Position numbers and translations under genes: made by a program
In this document: positions 23,425 through 34,600 of the stretch, piece after piece
Layout of the letters: each line of letters begins with the position of its first letter
Position numbering within the stretch: the first letter of the stretch is position 1
The notes under the pieces: model-generated
The model's database searches: none
The model's input: the letters and a program-made list of their open reading frames with translations, nothing else
What the model was told of the DNA's origin: nothing
Source: Steinernema hermaphroditum
Taxonomy: Eukaryota > Nematoda > Chromadorea > Rhabditida > Steinernematidae
Reading direction: 5' to 3'
Length of the DNA: 64,000 bases
Assembly (NCBI GenBank): GCA_030435675.1
Contig: CM059622.1
Coordinates: 8,246,001-8,310,000, forward strand

Positions 23425-24253
23425 ATGTCTCTTTTCAACAGACGTTCGAAGCGCCCGGCGAATCTCCGGGAGAAGGAGAAGCCGAAGCGCGACTCCGACG
23501 ACGACGACGAGGCGCCGGTCAAGTGAGTCCTCGCCCTCTGGCCCTATACACTTTTCCGATATTCCGATATGTCTTTTCAGCTTCTCCGATATTCGCGAGC
23601 TGCAGGAGCAGCGCCGACGCCAGAAGGGCTTCACGGCCGTGGAGTGCGCCGTCGGTAAGGAGCTGGCGAAGGAGTTCAACGATGTCGACGAGGATCCTTT
23701 TCGGCAGTCCGGCGGTGGACAGTTCCAGCTGAGCGACAACCGCAGGGCGCAGCTGCACGCCGCCGATGTGGAGCAAGGCATCCGCGAGCAGTTCAAGAAG
23801 GAGTCGTTGCTCCGCGACGAGCACGAGGAGATGTGAGTCATTCGAATTGCCTGCGTGAGCACGCATTTCAGGAAAAAGTACATCGAGGACGAGCTGCGGA
23901 AGCGGAAGGCAATCCACGACAGTGGGGAGAAGAGCGCCACGAGTTCCTCCACTCTGCACGAGCTGAGTGACGAGGCGCTGATGCTGAAGGCAGCCGAGAG
24001 AATCAAGGGCTACACCAGCAAGAACGCCGATGAACTCCTGTCGAATCAGATGCTCGCCGGAATACCAGAAGTAGATCTCGGGATCAGGTAGGAAGAAATC
24101 GAAGAACGAACGAATTGAACGCTTTATGTCAGCGCCCGCATCTCGAACATCATGGAAACGGAGCAGAAAAAGAACGCCATGTGCCAGAAGATGAAGGGAC
24201 TCGAACCCGAAGAGCCAGAGGAGAAGAAAGCGAAGCGGAGCAGGCGGGAATAG
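23425..24253 (+). CDS. C9orf78: C9orf78/TLS1-type splicing protein
   Basis: Family proteins bind the U5 helicase BRR2 and influence splice-site choice and telomere-gene splicing. Exons 23425-23522, 23581-23832, 23872-24087, 24133-24253; 228 aa. Family marks are the FSDIRELQEQRRRQKG start of the core, DEDPFRQSGG, the KKYIEDELRKRK helix and the diagnostic LLSNQMLAGIPEVDLG near the end. The N-terminus is basic with an acidic DSDDDDEAP run. It is shorter than the human protein (289 aa) because the divergent C-terminal tail is missing. It is convergent with USP5, stop to stop 123 bp. Confidence 0.93.
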
Positions 24254-24302
24254 CTCCTCAAGTGTTACACAGATCGCCGGGTACATCTTGCTAATTTTCG
24301 TG

Positions 24303-24324
24303 AATAAACATGGAAGATTTTATT
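24303..24324. terminator. Paired poly(A) signals of TLS1 and USP5
   Basis: AATAAA on the plus strand at 24303-24308 and on the minus strand at 24319-24324, only 10 bp apart, between two convergent stop codons. The 3' UTRs of the two genes therefore probably overlap. Confidence 0.7.
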
Positions 24325-24376
24325 ACACCTTAATGAATTTATATTCCCAACAAAAATTCACAAATTGTCGCTTTCT

Positions 24377-27220
24377 TCACTCATCGCGTTTGTACAGATA
24401 AATATAACCTAGGCCAAATGGCGTGTTCTGAGAAACGTTCACTTTTTCGTCATTGAAAAGGATCCACTTGTCGCCACGTTTGATGTGGGCGACGTAATGT
24501 CCACTGTGAGTGTTTGCACCCATGTGCGAAATCATTCCTACAAGGGAATAAGCGCCACGACCGTCGTCGAAGTCTAAAGCGGTCCATAAATATAAGGTGT
24601 GGTGCAGATGACTCACTCTTGGGCACTTCCGTCTTCTTCTCAGGTTGCGCGGGTTCTTCATCCTTAGCACCCTCCTCGGGTATCTCGACATCAAGATTTG
24701 AGAACAACCAATTTATCGCGTTGTCGGCTACGTTGCTGTTCATTTTGAGGGCATAGCGAACTTTGTAAGCTGGGATTCCAAACATTTGGCTCAGCTCCTG
24801 CACCTGTTGAGCGTCGCTGCCGTCGGACGCCGTCTTCTGATCTTCTGTGTTCAGATCGGGGTCGTCCAGATGCTGCATGAGCCAGTCAGAAGCAGCCTGA
24901 GCGGTCGAGTTGTTCGTAGCCCTCACGGCTTTGCGACAAGCAACGTCCGAGAAACCCATAGCCAGTAACTACAACAGCATTTAAAGTACAGATTTGAAGG
25001 CATATCCCCACCATGTCCATGATCTCTTTGTTGAGTTCCTCTCCAGAGGCAGTGTCCGCCTGATCCTCAGGCAACAGTGTTTCACCGGCAGCGATGCCAG
25101 TACCACGTACACTTTCGATGTCCAACTTCTCGTCGATTACAACTTCAATGTCCAACTTCTTGAGATCAATGCCATTAGCGTTCCGCACAAAACCAAATTT
25201 CTGGAAAGCGTCCGTGAACAACGTAGATTATCAGAGATTAGCATACCTTCATTTGGACAAAAAGATATTTGGGGAACGTTTTCATTCTTATACGCTCACG
25301 AGCTCCTTTCACTTCGCCAGTGACTGGCGACTTAAAGTCATCAATGGTGCTGTCGGAGAAAGTACTTTCCAGGCATACACTCAGTGGGATTTGCTTCCTT
25401 ACCACGCCGCTCTCATCCTTCACCTATATGTATTATAGTAGATTAGATGTTGTCAATGACATCTGTACTTCAGAAGCCATATCCTCAGGCATACACAGGG
25501 AGAGTATGAACTCCTCTTTATCACTGTATCTGATCTGACTCGAAGCGACATCTTCAAAACGACGTTCGATTTTAAACCGCACAGCGTCAACGGGGTTAGG
25601 GCTGTACTCAGATTCGTCCATCTTCGTGAACAAATGGCTGTAATGTGAGTTCGGTTAGCTTTCTCAGTGCAAAGGGGCCTACCGAAGATATTCCTCCACA
25701 TCTTGCTGTTTTCCTGTCGAGAATTCAGGGTGATTGCGACCAGCTATGCGTCGGAACTGGTACGGCTTGATTCCATTCAACTCCGAGCCTTCCTAAAAAG
25801 GTACAGGATTTATAACCATTGGTGCACGATGACAATGCACCTTCGAGTAATCACCAGATAAAAGGGCGACAACCAATTTTCCCATCTGTGCGTCGAAGTC
25901 TTCTTGGGAATTAGGAAGACCGTGCTTCTCGAAAATTTCCACGCAGCGTTTTCCGTACCGTTCGGAGATTTCAGGGATTTGAAGCAACGTTTGAATTGTT
26001 GAGTTGATGTAGCAAGAGGAACCGATGTTGATCATTGGTGTAAGACCTGGGCCGTACACGGATTCCAAAAGAACACCGTTTTCTTGGCATCGTTCCCATT
26101 CCCAGCTAAAAGCCGAAGAGTTAATAAGCATTTGGCAGCCATGAACCCACTCTCGGTTAAGATCCAATTCCATCTCACGGGTTGACTTCTCCGTCTTCTT
26201 TGCACTCAATGCATCAATTCCCCAGTGAGCGAGATGCTCAAAGAGATTCGGGTCCTCAACAGCATCATCCTCAGAAGCATCGTAGCTATACACATCAGCA
26301 TCTCCATTTCCAATGGTCCCTAGTTTGACAACCAGCGGATACTTCTTATCGGTAACTTCATAGTGAGTTCTCATGTGTCCGTTTCCAACGGTAAAAGTGT
26401 TTTCTGAGACCATCTGCTGCCGTCCGCAGTAAATGGTGCCGTCGGACAGATTGAGCCACAGATTTTCAGTCAAGCCGCAGCCTTCTTCGTCGCAAATCCA
26501 CCCTGACTCGGGAATTATTTTTCCGTTATTCGCAAGCTGAAGAGTCCAATTTTTGTGGATGCTTTGATGATCGAAAAATACCTGTTCAATGCTGGCGAAC
26601 TTTGTGACTCTTCTCTGAACTTCCCATGGGTTGCACTTATCTTCCAGCATAGACAAACGGAATGCGCCACTGTTGGCCACAACAGAATCACATACATCCT
26701 TCAGCGCATTGGAAACACGGCGGTCGCCCAATTCCATTTCTGTTTCAGGATACACGAAAAGGGTGTACTTCTCCTGGACTTCCGAGGCGGACTCCTTGAA
26801 CCCACCATCTACACCTACTGCCAACTTGGTGATCTAAAATTTAACGGTGTAAAAGTCATACGGGCAACACCAAACTGAACCACCTTGTTGTTCGGTTCCT
26901 CCACTTCTGTAGGCAGTCTCCACATCTGTCGCTTCACGAAGATGCGAGCTCCCGTTTTCTGACTGTATTCGGCAGCATGGCGCGTGCAAAAACCCATGAA
27001 AGTTTTGAGGCAGATCAAGATACCACCTACAAGAACAATCATATAAATCGGTTACCGGCTCTTCAGAGAGCTTACCCGCATGGAAAGGAGAATGGAAGCA
27101 AAGCATACACTCATCTTTGTACACTTTGCTGTCTTCAGTGGTGCCTCGGCAGCCTGCGTACACGGCGGCGTCAACATCGATGCCCTCAATGGGGTGAGGT
27201 CCCAAAACGTCCACAGACAT
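24377..27220 (-). CDS. usp-5: Ubiquitin C-terminal hydrolase 5 (isopeptidase T)
   Basis: Disassembles free ubiquitin chains. Exons: 27220-27076, 27026-26884, 26833-26582, 26536-26151, 26105-25841, 25792-25683, 25637-25469, 25423-25247, 25200-25012, 24968-24617, 24573-24377; 794 aa. The zinc-finger UBP region (GWICDEEGCGLTENLWLNL, then CGR and H residues) is followed by the cysteine box MINIGSSCYINS with the oxyanion asparagine kept, KQQDVEEYLRH, two UBA domains (LLAMGFSDVACRKAV and MFGIPAYKVRYAL) and the histidine box HSGHYVAHIK. Two 45-nt introns (26581-26537 and 26150-26106) have no in-frame stop and would look like 15-residue insertions. They are removed here because the spliced protein then aligns with the human one without gaps. 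A TTTCAG acceptor (ending at 27242) lies 22 nt upstream of the ATG. Confidence 0.95.
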
Positions 27221-27662
27221 GTCCGAAGAGGCACTATCTGAAACGACCAAGCTCAAAATCGGTCCCAAAGACGCGCTACAGCTCTCCGCGGGTTTGGGAG
27301 GTTCGCTCCAGAAGAAAAACAAAATAGTGACAATATCCACTCGCTCTGTTCTCTGTCACTTAGCGACTCCCACAAAGATTCCCCTGTGAGTGGTCGGCGA
27401 TACTGTGAATTCGGTTTGTGTGGATCGGACGGCGGTGCGGGTGCGTCAAGGTTTGTTGAACAATATAGTTCGTACGCTCGCCGACTTAGTACAAACGGGG
27501 TGTTCGCTGCAAGACCGAGATAGTACAGTAAATGTCATACGCTGAACCACTCTCTACAGTTCACGGTGTGTCAAATGGCTCATTTTTCCGTCCGCGGCCG
27601 AGTAGTAAATCTCACACGTTGGGACACCGGTCTTGCAGCAACACCCTCAAAGTTATCGTCTT

Positions 27663-28317
27663 CTAAAGGTCCTTCTGAAAATGTGCCGTATGTAAGTCGT
27701 TTTGATAAAACCCTACCATTGAAGCCTTCGTCTTCATCGGAATCATCTTCTTCTGTCTCAGAATGGACTTGACGTTCGTTTTCCTCAGTGAATCCATGTA
27801 ACTCAAGAACGCCGTCATGTATCTGTTCCAAACGCCGCTTCGGCAAGGCGAGATAAGCGTGATAGCGACAGAACCTATCATTGCAGCATGTCCAGCCTTG
27901 ATGCTCTTCTCGATGTCAATTTTACGGCGACGCGCTATAAGTCGGTGTCCTTCTTAAAGCTGGTGCCCTTCGGTGGAATTTTCCAAGGCGAATAGACGGA
28001 AGTGATGGAGAAATACGTTAACTGGCGGGTGTTGTGAGCCGAAAATCTCATGGAAACGCCGATGGAAGCCTTCAACGTGGTTTGTAGTGGTCGGCCCATC
28101 GTAGCTTGGTCCGTAGTTTATATATGGAATGAGAGGCATCCAGTACGAGCTGAAATCAACGTCTGTATCAGGTAAGTAACTTAACACGCCCTTACGTTAT
28201 GTACCCAGCGAACTCGCGTACTTTCACGTCTTCCCAAAGTTCTGGGTCTTGTTGAAGTTGATGCATCTTGTGCAAAATGTATTCGTCTTGCAAATCCCGG
28301 GGAAGACAGACGCTTTT
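27663..28317 (-). pseudogene. MULE transposase C-terminal remnant
   Basis: Read on the minus strand, 28317-28200 encodes LPRDLQDEYILHKMHQLQQD and continues to EFAGYI. After a likely intron (donor near 28199, acceptor before 28151) comes SYWMPLIPYINY and the family-typical TTTNHVEGFHRRFHEIFG. An in-frame TAA at 27954-27956 interrupts the frame, which then continues (EGHRLIARRRKIDIEKSI). The N(H/P)VEG-FH motif is the usual C-terminal signature of MULE transposases and related FLYWCH-linked proteins. The N-terminal catalytic part is missing, replaced by the minisatellite at 28321. A second open frame (27846-27580, acidic) may be further decayed sequence. Confidence 0.65.
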
Positions 28318-28320
28318 CAC

Positions 28321-28469
28321 CTGTGCTCTTTTTTCATTGTGCGCTTTTTTCACTGTGCGCTTTTTTCACTGTGCGCTTTTTTCACTGTGCGCTTTTTTCA
28401 CCTGTGCTGTTTTTTCACCTGTGCTCTTTTTTCACCTGTGCTCTTTTTTCACCTGTGCTCTTTTTTCAC
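28321..28469. repeat. Minisatellite, 16-17 bp units
   Basis: Nine tandem copies of GTGC(G/T)CTTTTTTCAC(C)T. The first half uses the 16-bp form with GTGCGC, the second half the 17-bp form with CTGTGCTC. One unit has GTGCTG. It abuts the transposase remnant. Confidence 0.95.
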
Positions 28470-28494
28470 ATAATCAATCATTTCGCGTAATTCG

Positions 28495-28613
28495 TCCGCG
28501 GAATTTACCCTCTCCGCGGAATTTACCATCCGCGGAATTTACCCATCCGCGGAATTTACCATCCGCGGAATTTTCCCATCCGCGGAATTTTCCCATCCGC
28601 GGAGTTTACCCGA
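28495..28613. repeat. Minisatellite built on CCGCGGAATTT
   Basis: Seven tandem units of 16-18 bp: CCGCGGAATTTACCAT and variants with TTTTCCC. Each unit carries the palindrome CCGCGG. It starts 26 bp after the previous minisatellite. Confidence 0.95.
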
Positions 28614-29163
28614 TACCGAGTGGAGACGTCGAGTCTTTGAATCGGCGGAGAATCCGTCATTTCGCTCAGAAGTTGAGTGAAGTTGAGCTGAACGCATGAA
28701 AACATCGAGGGAGAGTCCACACCTCGACACTCGGAAGTACTACAGAAACCTCACACGATGACTTCAGGCTCCTTTCCAGATCTGTACTAAGTCAGCGTAC
28801 TAACTGGTTCAGCGTAAGGTATTCCTGAACCTGCATTAAAACCTGTATAAAAACACTGTATCCTGATATAACCTGTAAAAAGCTGTATGAACCTGTATAT
28901 TCCTGTATTCCGAAATCTCCCTGCGGCGTACTGCGTATGTGTCATACTGTGCTGTACTAACTGGTTCAGCGTACGACATTTACTGTACTATCTCGGTCCT
29001 GAACCGATATCCCTGCGGTGTACTAAGTCGGTATACGGTACTGTACTAAGTGTACTAAGTCGTTCAACAAACCAGGCAACACCTTCTCGAATTCCTGTCT
29101 TCCCCATCCTTTGGGAACGCCGCCAAACTGGATTCTCCTCGTGCGACGAAGAGGCGCGCCGAC

Positions 29164-29954
29164 ATGGAGCACGTGACGGCGCAGCTCCGCGACTTCTGGC
29201 CGTCACAACAGTCGAAGATCGACTCTCTGGATTACGTGGGTTAAATACTGGAGTGCGTTTCTATTCTACTGGCTCTAGCCGACGCTCCGTGAAATAAACA
29301 AGCATCAGGAGCTTCCCCTGGCCAGAATAAAGAAGATCATGCGAATCGACGAGGACGTTCGCGCACACATGATCAGCTCCGAAGTACCGGTACTCCTGGC
29401 CAAGGCGGCCGAGATCTTCATCGAAGAACTCACTCTTCGCGCTTGGTACCACACCGAAGAGAGCAAGCGCAAGACTATCCAACGCTCCGATATTTCTACA
29501 GCCTGTGCACGATGTGATATGTTCGACTTTCTGATCGACATCGTACCGAGAGAAGACGCCATGAAACCCTCCAGGCCACCGATGGTAGGCGCATATTTTG
29601 ACTTGAGTGTGCAGTGTAATTTAGGAATCAGTTACTTATGTGGAGCCGGAGAATCCAGTTCAACATGTGATTCCTCAGCCTTCCCAGGAGAGCATCGTGT
29701 ACTTATCGGTAAGCACCCTCCTTTGGTAGTTTTATTCAACTGTTGGATTTTTTTAGTGTCCACCTTCTGGATTTACTGGCGAACAAGTTCTCCAGATCGA
29801 CAATGGCCATGGACAGATTCTTCAGGCAACACAGATAGGACCTTCCATCCCTCTTTCAACAACGGCGGGCGCGCAGGGGCACACGATCCAGATAGTGGGA
29901 GTGCCCGGGAGCTCGTTCACCTTCGCCGCTCCGGGCACTGTGCATCATCAGTAG
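29164..29954 (+). CDS. nfyc-1: CCAAT-binding factor subunit NF-YC
   Basis: Histone-fold subunit that pairs with NF-YB and recruits NF-YA to CCAAT boxes. Exons 29164-29235, 29279-29584, 29625-29708, 29757-29954; 219 aa. The H2A-like histone fold lies at about residues 35-115: [51 protein letters not shown]. The loop after DEDV has two more residues (RAH for K) than the human protein. The C-terminal half is Gln- and Gly-rich with [15 protein letters not shown], as in the activation region. TAMM41 starts 146 bp downstream on the same strand, behind a TTTTCAG, an operon-like arrangement. Confidence 0.95.
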
Positions 29955-30093
29955 TCCTTGGTGTAATCTGTACATATTGTCATCCGTAAGCTTTATAAAT
30001 GTATTTATTCCACGTCGCACTTACTGTTCCTTGAAGCTTCGATCTCGGCTGTGAAGTACCCATCGCGCTCCGTCCCTGTCGAATTTCCGACTG

Positions 30094-30100
30094 TTTTCAG
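30094..30100 (+). promoter_or_regulatory. Candidate spliced-leader acceptor of TAMM41
   Basis: TTTTCAG directly touches the start ATG (30101). No donor with a sensible 5' exon lies between the NF-YC stop (29954) and this site at the usual 37-52 nt distance, so trans-splicing is the simplest explanation. Confidence 0.6.
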
Positions 30101-31084
30101 ATGGGCGATCTGCGCAACGAATTTCTGCGCGAACTCATCGACGGGTTACCACTCGACACGGTGGAGTTCTGCTTCGCCTACGGGTCCGGAGCGGTGGCAC
30201 AGAAAGGCGAAAACATAAGCAAGAAGATGGTCGACTTCGTGATTGCAACCAACGACCCGGCCCGCTTCCACACCGACAACATCACGAGGAACCCACGACA
30301 CTACTCGTGGCTACGGAATATCGGAGGAAGCCGCGTGGCGAAGTTCCAGCAGTACGGTGGCGCTCACCTCATCTACAACACGAATATCCAGGTGAACACG
30401 AGGAAGATCAAGTACGGCGTGGTTTCGATGAGCGATCTGAAGGCCGACTTGCTGGACTGGAGGTGGTTCTACTTGGCCGGGCGTCTGCAGAAGCCAGTCG
30501 TGCACGTGATAGGCCCGAATCCGAAGGTTCTGGACGAATTGCAAGAGAACCGAATGAGCGCCCTGCAAGTAGCACTTCTCATTCTGTCGGAGTCGTTCAC
30601 CATGGAGGATCTCCTAAGCCAGATCGTGGCGCTCTCGTATAATGGCGATTTCCGGATGATGGTTGGAGAAGACAAGAACAAAGTGTCGAAGATCGTTCAG
30701 GGTGCCATGGATCGCCTGACTGCCGTGTACTCCCCTCTCCTGGCAACGGATAGCCGCGTCATCGTCCGAGGAGCACGGCTGGAGCAGGACTCCAGCACTC
30801 CGGCCATCTATCACCGACTCAACTTGCTGCCTTCTACAGTACTCAATCGGCTGCAGATGCGCTCCCGCTTCCGGGACGCGCACTACAAGGACATAGAAGA
30901 GGTGTTATTCAACCTGGCGCACCGCAGCGACGTCAATAGAATCGTTGCTTCGGCCGTTTCCTCAATCGTTGCCCCCTCCGCTCTTTCGCAGACGGCCAAG
31001 AACGCCGTCTCCGCGGGAGTCGCGAAGTCCGTCGCCTACTCTGGTGCAAAGCTCTTTAAGATGCTCAAATCCATTCGTTTATGA
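30101..31084 (+). CDS. TAMM41: Mitochondrial phosphatidate cytidylyltransferase TAMM41
   Basis: Makes CDP-diacylglycerol at the inner mitochondrial membrane, the first step of cardiolipin synthesis. A single uninterrupted exon encodes 327 aa, notable here because almost every other gene is split. The nucleotidyltransferase start is visible as FCFAYGSGAV with MVDFVIAT (acidic metal ligand), followed by the family blocks QQYGGAHLIYN, KYGVVSM, WFYLAGRLQKPV and SYNGDFRMMVGEDKNKV. There is no long basic presequence, as in the animal homologues. It may be co-transcribed with NF-YC. Confidence 0.95.
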   Translation: MGDLRNEFLRELIDGLPLDTVEFCFAYGSGAVAQKGENISKKMVDFVIATNDPARFHTDNITRNPRHYSWLRNIGGSRVAKFQQYGGAHLIYNTNIQVNTRKIKYGVVSMSDLKADLLDWRWFYLAGRLQKPVVHVIGPNPKVLDELQENRMSALQVALLILSESFTMEDLLSQIVALSYNGDFRMMVGEDKNKVSKIVQGAMDRLTAVYSPLLATDSRVIVRGARLEQDSSTPAIYHRLNLLPSTVLNRLQMRSRFRDAHYKDIEEVLFNLAHRSDVNRIVASAVSSIVAPSALSQTAKNAVSAGVAKSVAYSGAKLFKMLKSIRL

Positions 31085-31154
31085 TTGTTGTTGTTACTTA
31101 TTAGGATTTCAACAAAAGACTTTATTGCCGTAGAGTGGTTAAGCTACGTGAGGG

Positions 31155-31437
31155 TCACTTCTCCTGCTGCAGGAGAGCGAAGCAGGCGCCGGGGACGTTT
31201 CCGTAGGCGACGTCTCTGCGCTGGCCCAGGGCGACACTGGCATCGGCATTTCGGAGCATTTGCCAGCACGCCGCCGCGAAGGGCGAGGGCTCCCGTTTCT
31301 GCACCGTCTTCTCGTAGCCGTGGACTAAAGCGCGCTAGGGGTTACGGTGGGCTGGACTCACTGGGAATGAAGATGCCACCGAAGGCCGGGATGAAAACGT
31401 GCTGCAGGAGAAGGAGGAAGGCGAGGGCTGACCACAT
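31155..31437 (-). CDS. 81-aa secreted or single-pass protein, unknown
   Basis: Two exons, 31437-31362 and 31324-31155, joined across a 37-nt GT-AG intron; the sum is exactly 82 codons. The protein opens with MWSALAFLLLLQHVFIPAFG, a strong signal peptide or membrane anchor (about residues 3-27). The remaining 54 residues are mildly basic, contain two cysteines (in AAACWQML and PGACFALL) and a dibasic QKRE and GQRRD. I do not recognise a family; a small mitochondrial or ER membrane subunit and a processed peptide are both possible. AATAAA on the minus strand lies about 35 nt past the stop. It lies 252 bp downstream of MARCHF6 on the same strand and converges with TAMM41. Confidence 0.6.
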
Positions 31438-31689
31438 GACAACTCGGAATGGACATCTCCCCGATTTAATCCCTTTTATCCCTAACAAACAACGCCCGTG
31501 TATTTCCGTTACGTGCCATTAGCGCGTAACTCAAAGCTAATTGATGTCGAGCGCTCCCACTAGGTTTCCGGCAACGCAAACAGATCGCCTCGGCGCTATT
31601 TTGCGATCCCTCCCACGACAGCAGGTTATGTCAAAGTCATTTATACTCACTCTATTAGGCTTCTTCGCTTTTTACATTATCTACAATGA

Positions 31690-34600
31690 TCACTCCGCAG
31701 TGGGCTCAGCCAAGGCCTCCTGCTTCCGCTCGTAGTTGACTAAACGGGTGCCCACAAGATACCTAAAACAAACAAATAGGAGACGCATTCCGAGTGAAGC
31801 ATACTTTTCATTTCGAATCTTCTGAACTAAGTACATAAGTTTCGAGTACTGCCAAAGTACGAACGAAATGAGACCGATAACAAACATAACAAAGGGGTAC
31901 GAATAGCGCACAACCAGTATTTCCTCTTCAATACCCAAATCTGAACAGAAATATTATGCATAACTTTCGATTGAGTGACAGCTTACCGAACATAGGAGTT
32001 AAAATAAGTCGAGCAAACACGTAAGGAGAGCATATAAGGCCAACACAAGTTGCAGCTGCTGGACAGATGAGCTTAGAGTACAGGTATGCTACACGCATGT
32101 TGCGGAGACCATCGGCGTAGATCTAAAGATTTACGTATAGTGTTGACATTATGCGCCTGTTCTTACTTGTTCAAAAACGTTTCGCATCCACCAATCTGGA
32201 CCAAGCATAATCAAACCACTGATAAGCTTGCACTGCACGATTCCCATTGCCCAGTCATTCCATACAGTATAAACCGCCGACTGCTGATATCCAAGTCGCA
32301 GAGGCCACATCAGGTACAACTGAAGGGTTAATCCAACCATGATCGGAATAACAAAGAACAGGGGAAACGTGACAAGGAGCACTCGGAAGGCCTGCCAGGA
32401 CAAGCTCCTCCAGCTGGCTACGAAGTACGCCCATCCGCTACTTGCCCAGTCGCTCAGCAGCCATACGCCACGTGCCACAAACCAGCATATAAACACTCCA
32501 AGGCAGCTAGTGTATAAATCGTTAATATGTGTTATGCCCGTAAAAGTCGACACAGCGAACCGTCCGACAGAAACTAAACACATAGCGATTAGTTTCTGCA
32601 TCTACAGATTCCAGTCTATACCAGGAATGACTGTCAGCAAAAAAGAAATCAACGATGACGTGGCCGCCATAAGACCAAGTAGAGCAGCTATTCTCAAGGG
32701 GAAGTAAGAAGGCTTCGCGTAAGGTTGAAATGTAGTTGGTTCGCGCATATGAAGAAGAGCTTGGTGTTGAGCTGCCAGACCTGCTCCGGCTGCTTCTCTG
32801 GCGTTATCGTTCTCTTCTGCGGCACCAACATGACCGTCGTCTGGAAGTAGATAGCGATCCAAGTCAAGAATACGACCAACATGGCGACACCAAAACGCCA
32901 CGGCTCCGCGGAGCACAAAAACGGCTTGGGTATGTTCGAGTAGAACCGGAAACACAACCTGAATGGATCGATGAATGAAAGAATATTTGTCTCAGTGCCG
33001 TCTTATACCTGCAGCAGCAGAAGTTCCATGGAAAATTCGTTTATCGGACTCTCTGATGCGATGAATAAGTTGTAGGGCAGCACTTTCGGGAAAAGTTTCG
33101 CCGCGAGTTTCATGGGGAGATGAACTACGAGAAGGATCGTCGTAAAGAACATGACAGTCGAGGCCAGCATTCTTCTCACGTGGCGTACCACTGGCTGGTC
33201 AATCATCTAGAGTTATGTTCGGTTAGCGGGGACAAAAAACTGCTACCCACTTCCTGTATGGGATTAAAGTCCGGGTCATTGATGTTCCGAAGGAACCATA
33301 GTAAGCCAGGGCGGAGGACTTCCCGTAGTATCAGCACAAACGAAGCTGCATAGAAGACATAAACCATTCCATATAGCCAGTGCCAAAACACAGAGGCGAA
33401 GGGCGAATTCACAAAACCTGTTATTCTGCTTTGGAGGGAAGACGCGAATAGAGGCTAAAGCGATAAGATGAACTACTAGATGCCTGAAATCCAATTACCA
33501 AAGAACAAATGTCAAGCCAGCAACCACACATCAATGGAAACATTCCTATTTCCAATATCACCAACAAGAAAACCTTCAGAACCAAGTAACTTGTGCCAAG
33601 AAAGCGAAATATCCTGAAATAAACTCGTTGATTTGTTCTCCAATTACGAGCACATTTACGTGGACACTTTGAAGTAACCCGCTACAGAATGGAGCATGGA
33701 GATTAAAAGACTTATCACTAGATATCCGATTAAGCCACATATCGGTGCAGGGAAATATAGATTATCCGCAGAGACGTCCAAAAACTTCAGAACCGACTGA
33801 CCAATTTGATACGGCAGAAACGCTAAATAGGTGAATCTCCTTCGGGTTTTCGATAAGTTCTTACCGAATACTACGGTGAACAGTGTGTTTAGAGCAACAA
33901 CCCAGAACACATGTTCTAAGAACAGGAATGAGCCGTCGAGGCCAAGTAGACGTTGCCAGGTGAGGTCATCCGCCACCCGATCCCAGTCATGTAAGTCGCC
34001 CTGGGCTGCGCCATCGCCCAGTTCTGCTACTTGCTGGTCACCTTGAGCCTGATTCATGTCCTCTTCAAGCCAGTTGTTGACAACCGGTTCAGGCGCGTTA
34101 TGTTCATCTTCGTTGTGTCCACCCTCAGCCACGTTATCCATATCAGCATCTTGAGGATCGTTGAGATCTTGCGCCAACTGGAGCCACTCGTTCGGTCCAT
34201 GCTGGATTTGCTCCCTCAACCATACCAGGGATATGAAAGTGCAGATGAATATGGCTACTATGACGCATCCCTTCATGCAGTCTATTGCAACGTCTTTTGT
34301 AGATATTAGCTGCAGGGGAATCATAACTATTTCGGTGGGTGTTCCCGAAAAGACTGCTCGGAAAACTCTGCAAGCTGTCAGCGGCACAATGCCGAGCCAC
34401 GCTGATAATACCAGTGTGTAAGTGAGCCATATCCGCAAAATACGAAAAATAGTCATATAAAGTCCTGCAAAGAATTTGTAAGAATCACCTTGCGTGGATA
34501 CAGTAACTCTACCCTTCAAAATCTCTGCAAACGGTAACCGCTTAGGCATGTCCGACCTGTATATGGGCTGAAAGAAAGCACTCAGTTATACGAATGGGAT

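Larger units (their letters stand above)
27450..29073 (-). mobile_element. Decayed MULE-like DNA transposon
   Basis: Both ends begin GGTTTGTTGAAC (27450 inwards, and 29073 inwards on the other strand). The terminal inverted repeats extend about 100 bp, with shared GCCGACTTAGTACA and CCGAGATAGTACAGTAAATG blocks. Inside is a minus-strand transposase remnant and two minisatellites. No clear 8-9 bp target duplication was found (GTGCGTCAA left, AGGCAACAC right). Several internal copies of GTACTAA-containing terminal sequence lie at 28780-29060, suggesting end duplication during decay. Confidence 0.72.

Noticed and set aside
28321..28613. CRISPR array
   Set aside because: The units are adjacent minisatellite repeats without spacers, and the host is a eukaryote.
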